A stretch of DNA of 38,862 nucleotides from Apostichopus parvimensis. Its lineage: Eukaryota; Echinodermata; Holothuroidea; Aspidochirotida; Stichopodidae. The notes beneath the pieces were generated by a model that did not search any database, was not told the DNA's origin, and saw nothing but the letters and a program-made list of their open reading frames with translations. The translations under genes and the position numbers were made by a program. Positions 9,714-19,689 of the stretch are shown one piece after another. The DNA lies in contig KN886593.1 in assembly GCA_000934455.1 (NCBI GenBank), forward strand, positions 1 to 38,862, given 5' to 3'. Positions within the stretch are counted from its first letter, which is position 1. The number at the start of each line of letters is the position of its first letter.

Positions 9714-10090
9714 TAAGAATTTAAGAATTAAAATTGCCACAGTTAAACATATAGTGTACTAAATATTGCAGCTTAGTTCTGCACTAATCATTCCTCACTG
9801 TGTAGGTATTTCATTGGGATTGATGGTAACACGTTTGGCCCAATCAAATATTTAATAAAACAGCCCGAAACCCATTGTCACAAGAGTGTCTCATGCTGTA
9901 TATCTAGTTTATGGTTGCTTCCCTCGTCGTCAGTTTGAAATTAAAATTTGTAGATTGTAATTCCGTCGGTGATCTTGTAACTATTTTCAATTAGCGCCGG
10001 TCTCGATTTCCCCTCGAGTATGTGCCAAGTAATATGTTAGCTGTATACCGCAACTACCTGTACTGTTCTGCAGTTGATGCGTTGCCATTT
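9714..10090. other. Upstream flank of a promoter-like region
   Basis: Nothing coding. The sequence becomes less AT-rich and gains CpG towards 10000, where the promoter-like segment begins. Confidence 0.35.
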
Positions 10091-10190
10091 CTCATTGGCC
10101 AGGACCAACAGAAATGTGACTGTCTGATGGCTTGTGATTGGCTGGCAGTAGTTTTAAAAAGCCTCCTGACTGGCCAGGTGTAGTTCATCT
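10091..10190 (+). promoter_or_regulatory. Promoter-like segment: two inverted CCAAT boxes and a TATA-like element
   Basis: ATTGGCC at 10094-10100 and GATTGGCTG at 10136-10144 are inverted CCAAT boxes in the form bound by NF-Y, 43 bp apart. A TATA-like TTTTAAAA lies at 10152-10159, and a pyrimidine-flanked TTCATCT follows about 30 bp later (10184-10190) where initiation would be expected. The arrangement and spacing fit an RNA polymerase II core promoter firing on the plus strand. No long ORF follows at once, so the first exon would be non-coding or mostly so. Confidence 0.5.
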
Positions 10191-10266
10191 GCATTTCCTA
10201 CACTTGAGGAGTTGTGATGCACAAGGCCTGTTCAGACTACTGAAAGACAAACAAACCGACACGGGG
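10183..10266 (+). other. Possible non-coding first exon downstream of the promoter
   Basis: If transcription starts near 10187, the transcript runs to a candidate donor GGGG|GTAAAC at 10266/10267. The only ATG in it (10217) opens an eight-codon frame (MHKACSDY) and stops, so it would be a 5' UTR or a non-coding RNA exon. The next supportable plus-strand exon is at 31935, so any link is speculative. Confidence 0.3.
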
Positions 10267-11770
10267 GTAAACTTTTCATGCCAAAGCTGGTAGCTCAAAA
10301 CAACACACGAGATATACGAGCTCTGGTATGCAGCCAACGAGTGAATATAAGTTAGCCTGTTTGATGAAGTCTTTGCAAATGTCGTGAAAAGGATATTTAC
10401 TATATAAGGGTTAAACTAATATATATATTAAAGTCATACAACTTCATTTGCAACAAGTTGTTCATTTTAAAGGACAATATTTACTGTATCTGACGATTGA
10501 TATTAAAACCCAAAAGATTTATCCTGTCGTAGCCTACAATCAGTGCGGGTATACTCAAGCCAATCTGAATGGAAAGAGGACTATAAGTTTGTGAAAATTA
10601 CTTTGAAGAAACTTCAAAGCAATAGGAGAGATGAAAGGTTGAATTCATGAATAAGAAGGATACTAACATAGTCAAAGGTTGCCTGCATGACACAACAATT
10701 TTGTTTCATTGAACATTCTGAGGCTTGAGGGTACCAATTTGCAAAGTTTGCCTTTTAGGTAGTCTCTTTTTCACTCTACAGTGGGCAGTTGCTGTGAGTT
10801 GGTTAATATCTTTCATACAAAACCTTGTTTGCAAAACCTTTTGAAATTGAATAGCATCTAAATATAAATGAATTTCCAGGAAATTTATGAATGGTACGCT
10901 TTAGGGTTCATTTAACAGGTTGAATAGCTATTGGAGTGACTCCATTGTCAAGTGCTAAAATACTTGGCACAACGCCCCAGTCAATAACCCACTCACACAA
11001 AAGACATGTTACAGGCTCTTTCATCGGCACCAGGCATATATCCACTCCGTGGATCCTGTTTATTACTTAAATAATTTAATTACAGACCATATAGCTTGTC
11101 TTTTTTTCCCTTTTATTCCCTTTTATTCCCTTTGATTTTCATATGACCCATGCCCCTACGTATACGCTGAAAACTTTCAAATCTGTGAACAGATTTGGAA
11201 AAATCTAAATGCCAGCCCTACTAAATGATTATACTGTTTTTTCAACATAAAATACAACTTCTGTACTTTATCTATGCTAAGGTTTTTTTTTCCTTTTTGT
11301 CTCAATATAACTTGGAAATTTGCCAAATATGACATCATTTCTGTATATATACTGCTACTACAGTGGTCATATATTGGGTTTGCTTACTTAAGAATTTTGC
11401 GTAAGAATTTGAACTTGTGAATCTTACTGGTTGTAAAATAAATTTCTCCCTTTATGGATCTAGCAGTTAAAAATACACATCTATATTTTATTAAGTTTAA
11501 CAGGTACTACTGAGATAGAAATTTTAGGTACTGTAGAAGGCCACTGTACATTATCAACATCAAGGGCGCATGTCCAACCAATAATTTGGACGATCTATCG
11601 TAGGTTTGTTTAGACCTTCAAAACTCAAAATAAACTTCAATAAACTCAAAATAAACTCAAAATAAACTTCAAAAGCACAATTTGATAATCAAGCATCTTA
11701 AATGATACCAATATTTCTCAAAAGAAAGGGGCAACCCCTGTCCTTAAATCCCTCCCCAAGACACAGATTG
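10267..11770. other. Non-coding region
   Basis: No gene is supported. There are three copies of TTTTATTCCC near 11101-11140, and at about 11620-11672 an 11-18 bp tandem of ACTCAAAATAA. Confidence 0.4.
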
Positions 11771-13519
11771 GTAACAGACAGTGGCGTAGCCAGACTTTTC
11801 CATCTGGGGGGGCAAAGGGGGGGCGAAGGGTCTGATTGGTGGGGCAGACTAAGCTAGTACAAAAGACATACCAAACAGTTTGCATGACAAACTGTGGCAA
11901 ATCGGGTATTGTGTGAGCAATGTAGGGTACAGATGGTCACTCTAGTTAGCTGACGTTTTATGTTATTTCCACATAGGTATTATTAACATAAAACAGATCA
12001 CTGAAAAAGTCATCGTCAAGTTTCAGTCAAAATGCAAATTGTTTCTAAATACTGTGATATTCATTCTGCCATACACGTCACTCACGTGTGAATCATTTTG
12101 GAACACAATCCAGGGATCAGGGATAACCATGTGAACATAAACTGAACGTAGCCTCCGCTTGTGAGTGCCGCGGAGACCGTTAAATTAAATTGTCAACCCG
12201 TTTCCACATTTGACAATACAGAGACAGTGGCGTTTTTTGCGCTGCTGCTTGGGTCAAATTCTTTTTCAAGGCAATGTTCCCATGGAAGTGATTTTTATTT
12301 TTGCCACCCAATTTCGCAGATAGAGAATTAGGTAAACATAGCTCCCAACTCTTGAGAATGCAAATGCTGGTCCATGCCACGAATCGCCGTCCTGGGGGAG
12401 AGTTATAATTTTGAATTTTTTTTGGAATCCTGGTGATGCCTACATGTAAAATGGTGGCACTTAGAAAGGCTTTTGTCACCCAAAATTTTCTGAGAAATAA
12501 GCATTTTTTTGTGTGTAACATCAATAAATTGAATAGTAGGTGATAATTCATTCTTTCCCATGGCATGAAAATGTTCGCTGCTCGCCCCAATGAAAAGAAA
12601 TATAGGCTAATTTGAGGTTCAAATGATGCTGTAAAGGAGGTTTTATACACTATCACTGGCGGATCCAGGGCCTTTGTTTGGGAGGAGCCAAAGTAGCCTT
12701 AGAGTGATATGGGAGAGAGGTCTAAGGGGAGGGGGTGGAAAATTTTCTATTGCTGAATGCCCTCAGATGCAATTTGGTGCGACAAAAGTGTACAATGGTG
12801 ATGTTAATTTACTTCTAAAAAAAATGTTTCCCAGGTGTAATTTTATAAAATATTTATAAAACAAAGTTGGGATCATCTTTCTCAAGAAATTTTATTTTTC
12901 ATAGGTTATAAATTTCTTACAACCAGCCTGTAACTGCAAAATGGTAATAAACTGTAAATCCTCATGCTCATACATTTAATTTTAAACCAGAAAACGAAAA
13001 GGTTTAGACTAGTCTACCACTGCTATTCCTCTCGATTTTTTTAATTTCCAATCATATGATTTAGCGGATGTTCCGAAACACTTTTTGGCTCACCTTTGGT
13101 AGGGGCCATGGCCCCCGTTGGCCCCCCCCCCCTTGGATCCGCTAGTGTACACTATTATGCTAAATGCTAAAGAAATGATGGTTGCTAAGTCGAAATTTGA
13201 TGCAATTTTTTTATGTATACTTGACAATTACAATGCGGGTTTTTCGGACGCTTGCGCGGGTCAGCGGGTTTGGGTGTTAGAATGCGGGTCCAACCCGCGA
13301 ATTGCGGGTCAGTTGGGAGCTCTGGGTAAAAGGTAAAGAATAAAATTTGCATAAAAACCATGGTAATATGTACATAGGCCCAGCAACATATTTAGTGTGC
13401 ATTCAAGTTTTTTTTTCTCAGTCAATAATTCCATTTGGGGGGGCAAGTGGGGGGGCAAGCATTTCAACTGGGGGCTCCCGCCCCCCTGCCCCCCCGCTGG
13501 CTACGCCACTGGTAACAGA
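11771..13519. mobile_element. hAT-type DNA transposon (non-autonomous), 1733 bp, with 8-bp target duplication
   Basis: The element spans 11779-13511. It has perfect 15-bp terminal inverted repeats, CAGTGGCGTAGCCAG at the left and CTGGCTACGCCACTG at the right. It is flanked by an identical 8-bp duplication, GTAACAGA (11771-11778 and 13512-13519). An 8-bp duplication and CAG...CTG termini are hallmarks of hAT elements. No intact transposase or its conserved motifs is visible. A second hAT element is nested at 12654-13147. A G-run lies just inside the left end and a C-run just inside the right end. Confidence 0.92.
12646..13155. mobile_element. Nested hAT-type MITE, 494 bp, with 8-bp target duplication
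   Basis: The element spans 12654-13147. Termini are CACTGGCGGATCCAG (left) and TTGGATCCGCTAGTG (right), an imperfect inverted repeat. It is flanked by identical 8-bp TACACTAT at 12646-12653 and 13148-13155. It has no transposase and interrupts the larger hAT element, so it inserted later. Confidence 0.9.
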
Positions 13520-13785
13520 TCAATTGACCCCTCCCCAATCTGCAATACCTTGGCTCTGCCAATGTCTGTTGTGTCGTTTTGTATTTCAGAGAGATTAGAA
13601 AATGTACATCTATTCTGAAGTAATGAACATCAATTTATGTTGTCTTGTGTACTTAAGAAGACAGTGCAGACCACATTGTGTACTTTGAATAACACAGATG
13701 TTTACTTGCACACTTAATGTTTGTGATTATGTAAAGTTAAAGTTGAAGGTTTTATACAGTCTTGTTCAAGGCCAAGGCCCTCTCA
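13520..13785. other. Short non-coding spacer
   Basis: Between the hAT element and the family-B SINE. No feature is recognised. Confidence 0.3.
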
Positions 13786-14065
13786 CAAGACTGTACACAA
13801 TTGTGCACAATTCAATCTCTCCTGGGGCACCACAGTGCACCACATCCACGTGTCCCATGGGGGACTTCCCATAGGGTGCAGCCACACCCGGCGCACCCAA
13901 CTATATTTACAAGTTACCTTGCAAGTCCCCATTTATACACCTGGGTGGAGAGAGGCAATGGAGATAAAGTGCCTTGCCGAAGGACACAACGCAATGATCT
14001 GGCCAGGACTCGAACAGGATCCTTGGATCACAAGTCCACTGCCTTAACCACTTGACCACAACGTC
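13786..14065 (-). mobile_element. tRNA-derived SINE (family B), copy 1
   Basis: Minus strand. The tRNA-like head is at the right end (GACGTTGTGGTCAAGTGGTT, then GTTCGAGTCCTGGCC). The conserved body has phrases such as AAGGCACTTTATCTCCATTG and 'acccaggtgtataaatgggg'. It matches the element at 30694-31089 over most of its length. The 3' end is truncated relative to that copy: no (AAT)n tail is seen. A 97-codon plus-strand open frame over it is a by-product of the repeat. Confidence 0.85.
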
Positions 14066-14149
14066 ATTTATGTACTCTATGTTTATCATTTAAACATGTT
14101 CAGACCTACGGTATATAGGAATACCAAGTGAATGTCTGTCAATGTTGCA

Positions 14150-14760
14150 ATGTGCATAGAAGACCATGTGGTCTGTATATATACATTATCCACATCAAAT
14201 GGTTGGCTTTGTGTACCATATAAGACTGTATGGTCTGCACATTTTACACATGTTTTATCTAGAGGATTATGCAGACTAGTTTGTACCAAATGAATGTTTG
14301 TCATCGATCTAAAATGGGTAAATGGATACAAGTGCAAAGATGTCCGTAGTATTTTGTACACTGGAACTGTAGTATTATATTTAAAAATTTGAAGACAAAA
14401 TTATTTGGTTAAAGGTATGCTGTATTGGCCCCAAATATGCCAGATATTCAAATATGTTCACATTTGGTCAAAATTCTTAAAACTGTTTTTATTTACCACC
14501 TTGGAAGAAATGTACCTCACTGGGACATTCAGGCATCTTGTGTGTTCATTTAGAATGTCTGGGAACAATTTGGAGAGCAAAGACCCCCAGGAAAGTACTT
14601 CTTAAAAACTTCTAGCAATTATAGCATGCTACAATTTGGCCTATACATACTACAGTACCTTTAATTAAGACCAAATGGTCTGTACATATCCTATCGAGAT
14701 CGAATGGTTTTCAATTTGTACTAGAAAAGACCATATGGTCTGCACAAAAGTTCTAAACAT
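14150..14760. repeat. Degenerate repeat built on a GACCATATGGTC palindrome
   Basis: A near-palindromic core recurs at about 14161 (GACCATGTGGTC), 14224 (GACTGTATGGTC), 14672 (GACCAAATGGTC) and 14728 (GACCATATGGTC), each followed by TG(C/T)ACA or TGTATAT. Units are about 60-65 bp with a second shared phrase (ATCAAATGGTT...TTTGTACTA). The array is interrupted at 14409-14664 by a TTAA-flanked MITE. Confidence 0.6.
14409..14664. mobile_element. TTAA-flanked MITE (piggyBac-like), copy 1
   Basis: TTAA at 14409-14412 and 14661-14664 bracket a 248-bp segment. Its ends are AGGTATGCTGTA on the left and TACAGTACCT on the right, an imperfect inverted repeat. TTAA duplication is typical of piggyBac elements. 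A diverged copy with the same order of sequence lies at 24073-24322, which confirms this is a mobile family. There is no coding capacity. Confidence 0.75.
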
Positions 14761-15850
14761 ACATCAAATATTTGTCATTGATTTTATTTTTTCTGCCAAA
14801 GTTCAAACATGTACATACCCAATTCAAATGTGGACCATTGTGTAAACATGATAGCCATGTCCAGTACGTCCCGCAAATGCATCACATTTTGCCAAATGTG
14901 ATATACCTTATTACCTTAAGACTACAACTATCGTAGAGGATCATTCATGCATAAATTTGCATAATTGTATTTTTCTTGTTCCTAAAAGACTTAACCTCTA
15001 CATATGCTTACCGTTTGGATGAAACATTTGTGGATGTGTACCCTAGAAAACACATTAACTGCATATCATGTCAAATGTCAAGGTACAAATTCTGGAAAGA
15101 GAACGGCTCGACATATTACACCATTGCAACCGCTCATATTGGCGTGGTTTCATTGCTAGAAAACTTCACCAAAAAAAAGAAGAAAGGAACAAAATATTGA
15201 ATTAATTAAGTATGTAAGCTGTATAGCATTTTATGACAATTGTAGGTGCATGATTTTCCCACAGACTCTAATCTGTCTAGCTTGTACATATGAACCGTGC
15301 ATAGAGACAAGAGCTTAAACATAACCAGTCCTCCTCTTGTAAGATTTTTTCTAACATATTCCCAAGTATTAACACAAACTGTTGTTAAAACAGTTGCTGT
15401 TGAGATTTGCAAATTTGTTTCACCAGAGGGACTCTCTGATGCACTTAAGCAATATTGTTCATAGAGCAATGCTTTCTTTAATTGGTTGGTAGTTGAGGAC
15501 TTGGTGAGTTTGGGATTTCCCTTATGCATAGTCATCCCTAATTTACATAGTTAATATAAACCAAGGTCATCAGTGTCAGCTTTATTTAGGGTTCATTATT
15601 AATTTGGAAATATTATTATGATACAGTTTGCTTGCAGTTTTCTCAACTAACCCTCTTTTAAAGATCATGGGTTATTTCTTCTCTTGCTTCCTGCTTCCCA
15701 AAGTATGCAACAAATTTGTTCTTCTAAAAAGATTTTGTGTGGTTCGAACTACCAGTAAAGTACCTCGGGATCTGTCGGCCAAGTGCACCTACCATTCTCC
15801 TTCCCATTCTTACTTTCCTTAACTAGGAAGACTTGTAATTGTCTAATTTC
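14761..15850. other. Non-coding region
   Basis: Two open frames of about 75 and 109 codons, on opposite strands, are present but no longer than chance expects in this much AT-rich DNA. They lack splice or compositional support. No repeat is recognised. Confidence 0.35.
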
Positions 15851-15855
15851 AATAT

Positions 15856-16101
15856 CCTCTAATGTTCTGAAGAAATCTAATGTTCTGAAGAAATCTAATG
15901 TTCTGAAGAAATCTAATGTTCTGATATAATAAACTCTAATGTTCTGAAAATTGAATGTTCGGAAATCTAATGTTCGGAAATCTAATGTCTGAAATCTAAT
16001 CTAATGTCTAATCTAATCTATCAATCGAATGTCTAATCTAATCTTTTGTCTAGTCTAATGTTCGGAAATCTAATGTTCATATCCTCTAATGTTCTGAGAA
16101 A
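15856..16101 (+). repeat. Short tandem array of TCTAATGTTCTGAAGAAA-type units
   Basis: The core CTAATGTTC(T/G)GAA recurs about a dozen times at 8-18 bp spacing. Early units are regular 18-mers and later ones collapse to CTAATGTCTAATCTAATC. The same phrase ATATCCTCTAATGTTCTGA opens and closes the array. Confidence 0.85.
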
Positions 16102-16144
16102 AATGTGGTAGGATGTAACCTCCACAAAAGAACTTTTGAAAGTT

Positions 16145-16519
16145 ACTGTACTCATAGGCATAGGAGGCGGGTGGGGGGGTGGTGGGGGGCTGCATCCCCC
16201 CAATCAAATATTTTTGTGAAAATTGAGGCAATTTGCTGAGAATTTTTTAGGCACCTACTGAAAGAAAAATAAATTGCAATGTGTGTTTTCAATGGTTAAA
16301 CTTATATTATTATTATTATTATCATTGTAACGACTTCCCCAAAATGGTAATAACACGGCAAATGAGTGTATGTTATTGTCATGCGATGTAATAACCGATG
16401 CATGCCTATATACTATGTATTTTAATAAGTTGAATGCGAAAAATTTTGGTCATATTTTTCGGGCAAGTCGCTACAGCCCCCCCCCCCCCCAAATCAAATT
16501 GGGCTCCTATGACTGTACT
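16145..16519. mobile_element. hAT-type MITE, 359 bp, with 8-bp target duplication
   Basis: The element is 16153-16511, flanked by identical ACTGTACT (16145-16152 and 16512-16519). Its left end reads CATAGGCATAGGAGGCGGG and its right end TTGGGCTCCTATG, sharing the inverted core CATAGGAG. A G-run follows the left end and a C-run (16480-16492) precedes the right end. It is non-coding. Confidence 0.85.
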
Positions 16520-17149
16520 TAACTTTTAGTATGCTAATATTGGGGGCCAATCTTTGCTTCAGTTGTTTATTGAAAATTGTACCAAATTGCATTGCACACC
16601 ACACAAACCTATGCAAGTGTGCCTTTCTATGTAGATTATATAAACTGATAAAGGGCATTCATTTTTAACTGTACTTCCTCTTTCAAAGCAGGGCAGTATT
16701 ATAGTGTGTTTGTTTGTTTGTCAATATTTTTTTATGGAGGGGAATTTGACCAGGCTGTCCCGGAGAAATTAGGATTTTTGATGACCTGATATTTATGTGA
16801 ATGGAACCACTGACTAGACTTAACAGCCACGTGACACATCCAAGTCTGACTGATATATTAACCTTTGACCTTATAATCCATGAAGCTTGTCCTCAAATTG
16901 GTAAAAGTGGAAGGAAAGATTTTGTACTGAAACTGAAGCCTTCTCTTCTGTAACCTTTTTGATGATTCACTTTGTCAGCAGGTTTGGTACAGCCTTCCTT
17001 AGCAACCACACATACCTATATATGAATTACATTACACTTTTTTTTTCTTGCTTGGGGGGGGGGGGTTGGGGGCAGACATCATGGTCTTTGGTACGTAATT
17101 TATGGTTTAAAGTCTATTGCCCCTTCATGAACTTCAATAGTCCTCCATC
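16520..17149. other. Non-coding region
   Basis: No gene is supported. A G-run lies at 17055-17067. Confidence 0.35.
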
Positions 17150-17583
17150 CCATCTCCCAGGGGGGTAGGAAGCTTCCAAAAATGTGGGGAGGGGGCACAA
17201 CATCAGAAGGGGAACTTTCTCATTCCACAACCACCACTCGTTATGCTATAAACCGATACACACCGGCCATATCACTTAAATATATATGATGTGTTAGTAT
17301 GCTATCAATACTATTTTGGTGCGCTGCAACATTGATTTTTTATTGAGATTGTTTATTGTTAATCGTGCTAAAAAAGATATGGGATGCCATTTTAAAAATA
17401 GCATGTACAGACTAAAAATAAATAATTAAAATAAAATAATAAAATTAACAAAGGCTTAAGATATCCAAAAGACAGTTCTTCATCAAAGGGGCACATTTTA
17501 TTTGCCAGTAGGGCACATTTGCTATTTTGGAAAAGTGGGGGCACATGCCCCAGTGCCCCCCGGCTCCCACCCCTGCCATTTCC
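17150..17583. mobile_element. hAT-type MITE, 418 bp, with near-perfect 8-bp target duplication
   Basis: The element is 17158-17575, from CAGGGGGGTAGGAAGC to CGGCTCCCACCCCTG. The inverted ends share CAGGGG(G/T)GG/TAGG-like sequence imperfectly. Flanks are CCATCTCC (17150-17157) and CCATTTCC (17576-17583), a seven-of-eight match. G-rich left and C-rich right subterminal blocks match the other hAT elements in the window. The termini are less clean than in the others, so confidence is lower. Confidence 0.65.
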
Positions 17584-17734
17584 CACCCCCCCCCTACACA
17601 CACATATTAAGACAAATCTGAATTGGTTATTTTTTTTTATTTAAGAGATGTCTACCTTTTAGTTTGGGGCACTTGCCCACTTCTTGCATCACCATTTCCT
17701 GAACAAAAGAGTGGATTTATTCATCCAGATTCTG

Positions 17735-18580
17735 TGCAGGAAACTGTAAAATAGAGAAGAAAAGAAAACATCTAAGAGTAATTAGTAAAAAAAATGAACT
17801 GGACATTAGGTAGTACCTGGTTAAAGAAATGAATGTGTTAATAGCAGTCAGTATCTGGTACAATAGGTAACTAACTAGTTTACATGTATGTATGTAGTTT
17901 AGATCCTCCTGCAAGCAGGAACTCGCGAAGAAGCCTCATTGGCTTATAAAAGACGCAAGCTGACCCAAGTCAGTCTCTTTGATTCATATTTACCGTCCAT
18001 GATTATGAATTGTCAATTGTCAACAACTCTGTAACTGGACAACATGCATTAATCTTGGAGTGACAGGAACTCGGGACCCTATGATTGAAAGGTATTGGCG
18101 TTAACCACTGAGCTAACACTCCCTCCACTGAGCTAACACTCCTATTAACTGGGACATCTAGCTTACTGGTAAAGGAAGTGAAATGGACATTGTTTGACCA
18201 CTGGAAAGGAAAGTGACAGGATTTTTTTAGTAGCTTCAAAGGAGTCTCCAGCATGTTGGGTAACCAGTGAAAGAATTATCTAGGACAATTGGGTAACTAC
18301 AGTTTATTACTGCAAAATTTACTGGGAGAATATTTGGGTACCTGATGAAAGAGATGAAAGGAACATTGGTTAACCAATTACTGACGTGACTGAGACATTC
18401 AGTAATTTCAAAGAAATGTTCAGCACATTGGATGGATAACCAGTAAAATGACCAGGAAGTTAGGAGTTACCAGCAAACTAAACCACTTACTGAGGAACAC
18501 AAGGACTGTGACGTAAGGTAAACAGTTAATTGAAGACATACTGGATACATTGGTTAACCAGCATGCCCTGCATTAGTGGG
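17735..18580. repeat. Degenerate tandem repeat with GGTTAACCAGTA-like core
   Basis: Phrases of the form GGACATTGGTTAACCAGT(A/G)AA recur at variable spacing: about 17800-17825, 18150-18205, 18255-18275, 18370-18390, 18420-18450 and 18545-18560. They are separated by AAAGAAATGA-like links. The units are too diverged for a firm period. A family-A SINE interrupts it at about 17884-18143. Confidence 0.5.
17884..18143 (-). mobile_element. tRNA-derived SINE (family A), copy 3
   Basis: Minus strand, with the same body as the other family-A copies and a short (ACAT)n-type tail at the left (ATGTATGTATGTAG). The tRNA-like head at the right end carries a local duplication: CCACTGAGCTAACACTCC appears twice in a row (about 18103-18122 and 18125-18143). 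The target duplication is not clear. Confidence 0.85.
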
Positions 18581-19129
18581 TACACTAGTGCGGGTTGCAA
18601 TGAATACAATAGTGGGCTTGCAGTATAATTTAAAGCAATGGTGGGAACCATCCGTAAATACCATCAAGTTTGACATCATACTTCCCAATTAATTGAAAAA
18701 CATGGAAAAAAGAATTTTGTTGATTAGGTTTTGACAAGGTTGAAGGAGACTACTGTACATTATAATGCTCTTGTCAATGACTATGGGTTCTATACTCAAT
18801 GCAAATGTTATTGAATGGCCAGAAGTCTGCACATGTCAATTGTTATATTGAATCAATCTGTAGGCTTATAATATACTGCTAGTATTATTTAAGTTGATTC
18901 ATTTAAAATGCAAAATTGGCGAAGATATTCAGATCGTATTGATATTCTTTAATCTCACCATTACTCCAGATGGGATAAAGTTGCTGGCTTCAAACGGGAC
19001 ACATTGCCTTTTTGAAATATCCCCTTTAATTAAATATATAGTTGTCTAATATTCTGTTCAATAAAATACAGGTTGATAGAAGGGGAAGCGGGAGATATGG
19101 GCTTAAATGGTTGCTGGTATCCTTCTTAA
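18581..19129. other. Non-coding region
   Basis: Nothing recognised: AT-rich with no supported open frame. Confidence 0.35.
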
Positions 19130-19689
19130 GGATGCATTTACACTAGATCCGGATCAGATCCCCTGATGTAATCAGATGATCATCTCACCAAAGGGTAAAC
19201 TTATGCATTGATCTGGACGCATTTACACTTAAGTCATACTCTGATCCTCCCCCGCTATTCACCGGATGTTGGTAAAAAAATCGGATTGGAAATGTGTCAT
19301 GCGACCGCAGATCGCATAGTACATATACTCCAAAACATTCGTTGTCATGGTTGCACAGCCTTAGGGTGACAAATACTATGCTATGCATGGGCACACACAC
19401 ACTCAATCTATGTAGGAATTAACATGGGCATGATACAGGACTGGAATTTCACACAAGAATGCATGTGATGTTATGAGGTCACCGGATATCTCGGATCACT
19501 GTCGATGCGGGAGTGTTTACATTGCAACATTGATCTCGACATCCAGATCAGATCCTGGTCTCTGCCAGCATCAAAATAGGAGGATCCGATCAGGATCTGA
19601 ACTGCATTTACACTACAGCCGTGATCCTGATGTCAGGATCAGATCCTGACGTCGAGATCTGATCCGGATCTAGTGTAAAAGCACCCTAA
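19127..19689. mobile_element. PIF/Harbinger-type MITE, 557 bp, with TAA target duplication
   Basis: The element is 19130-19686. The left end is GGATGCATTTACACTAGATC followed by CGGATCAGATC. The right end is its near-perfect inverse, GGATCTAGTGTAAAAGCACC. TAA flanks both sides (19127-19129 and 19687-19689). A 3-bp TWA duplication with GG(G/A)TGC...TTTACAC ends fits PIF/Harbinger. Inside are several subterminal inverted copies of TTTACACT and GGATCAGATC, so the strand can fold extensively. There is no transposase. Confidence 0.75.

Noticed and set aside
12180..12656. 158-codon minus-strand open frame inside the outer hAT element
   Set aside because: It begins with GTG at the tip of the nested element, shows no transposase motif (no hAT DDE or dimerisation signature) and has no compositional bias. 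It is most likely a chance frame in a non-autonomous element.
13762..14055. Open frames of 60-114 codons over the family-B SINEs (also 30784-31128)
   Set aside because: They recur wherever the SINE occurs and follow its conserved body. The element has tRNA-type promoter boxes and is not protein-coding.
15206..15535. 109-codon minus-strand open frame
   Set aside because: Length is within chance expectation for 39 kb of AT-rich DNA read in six frames. No splice context, no recognisable domain and no higher GC.
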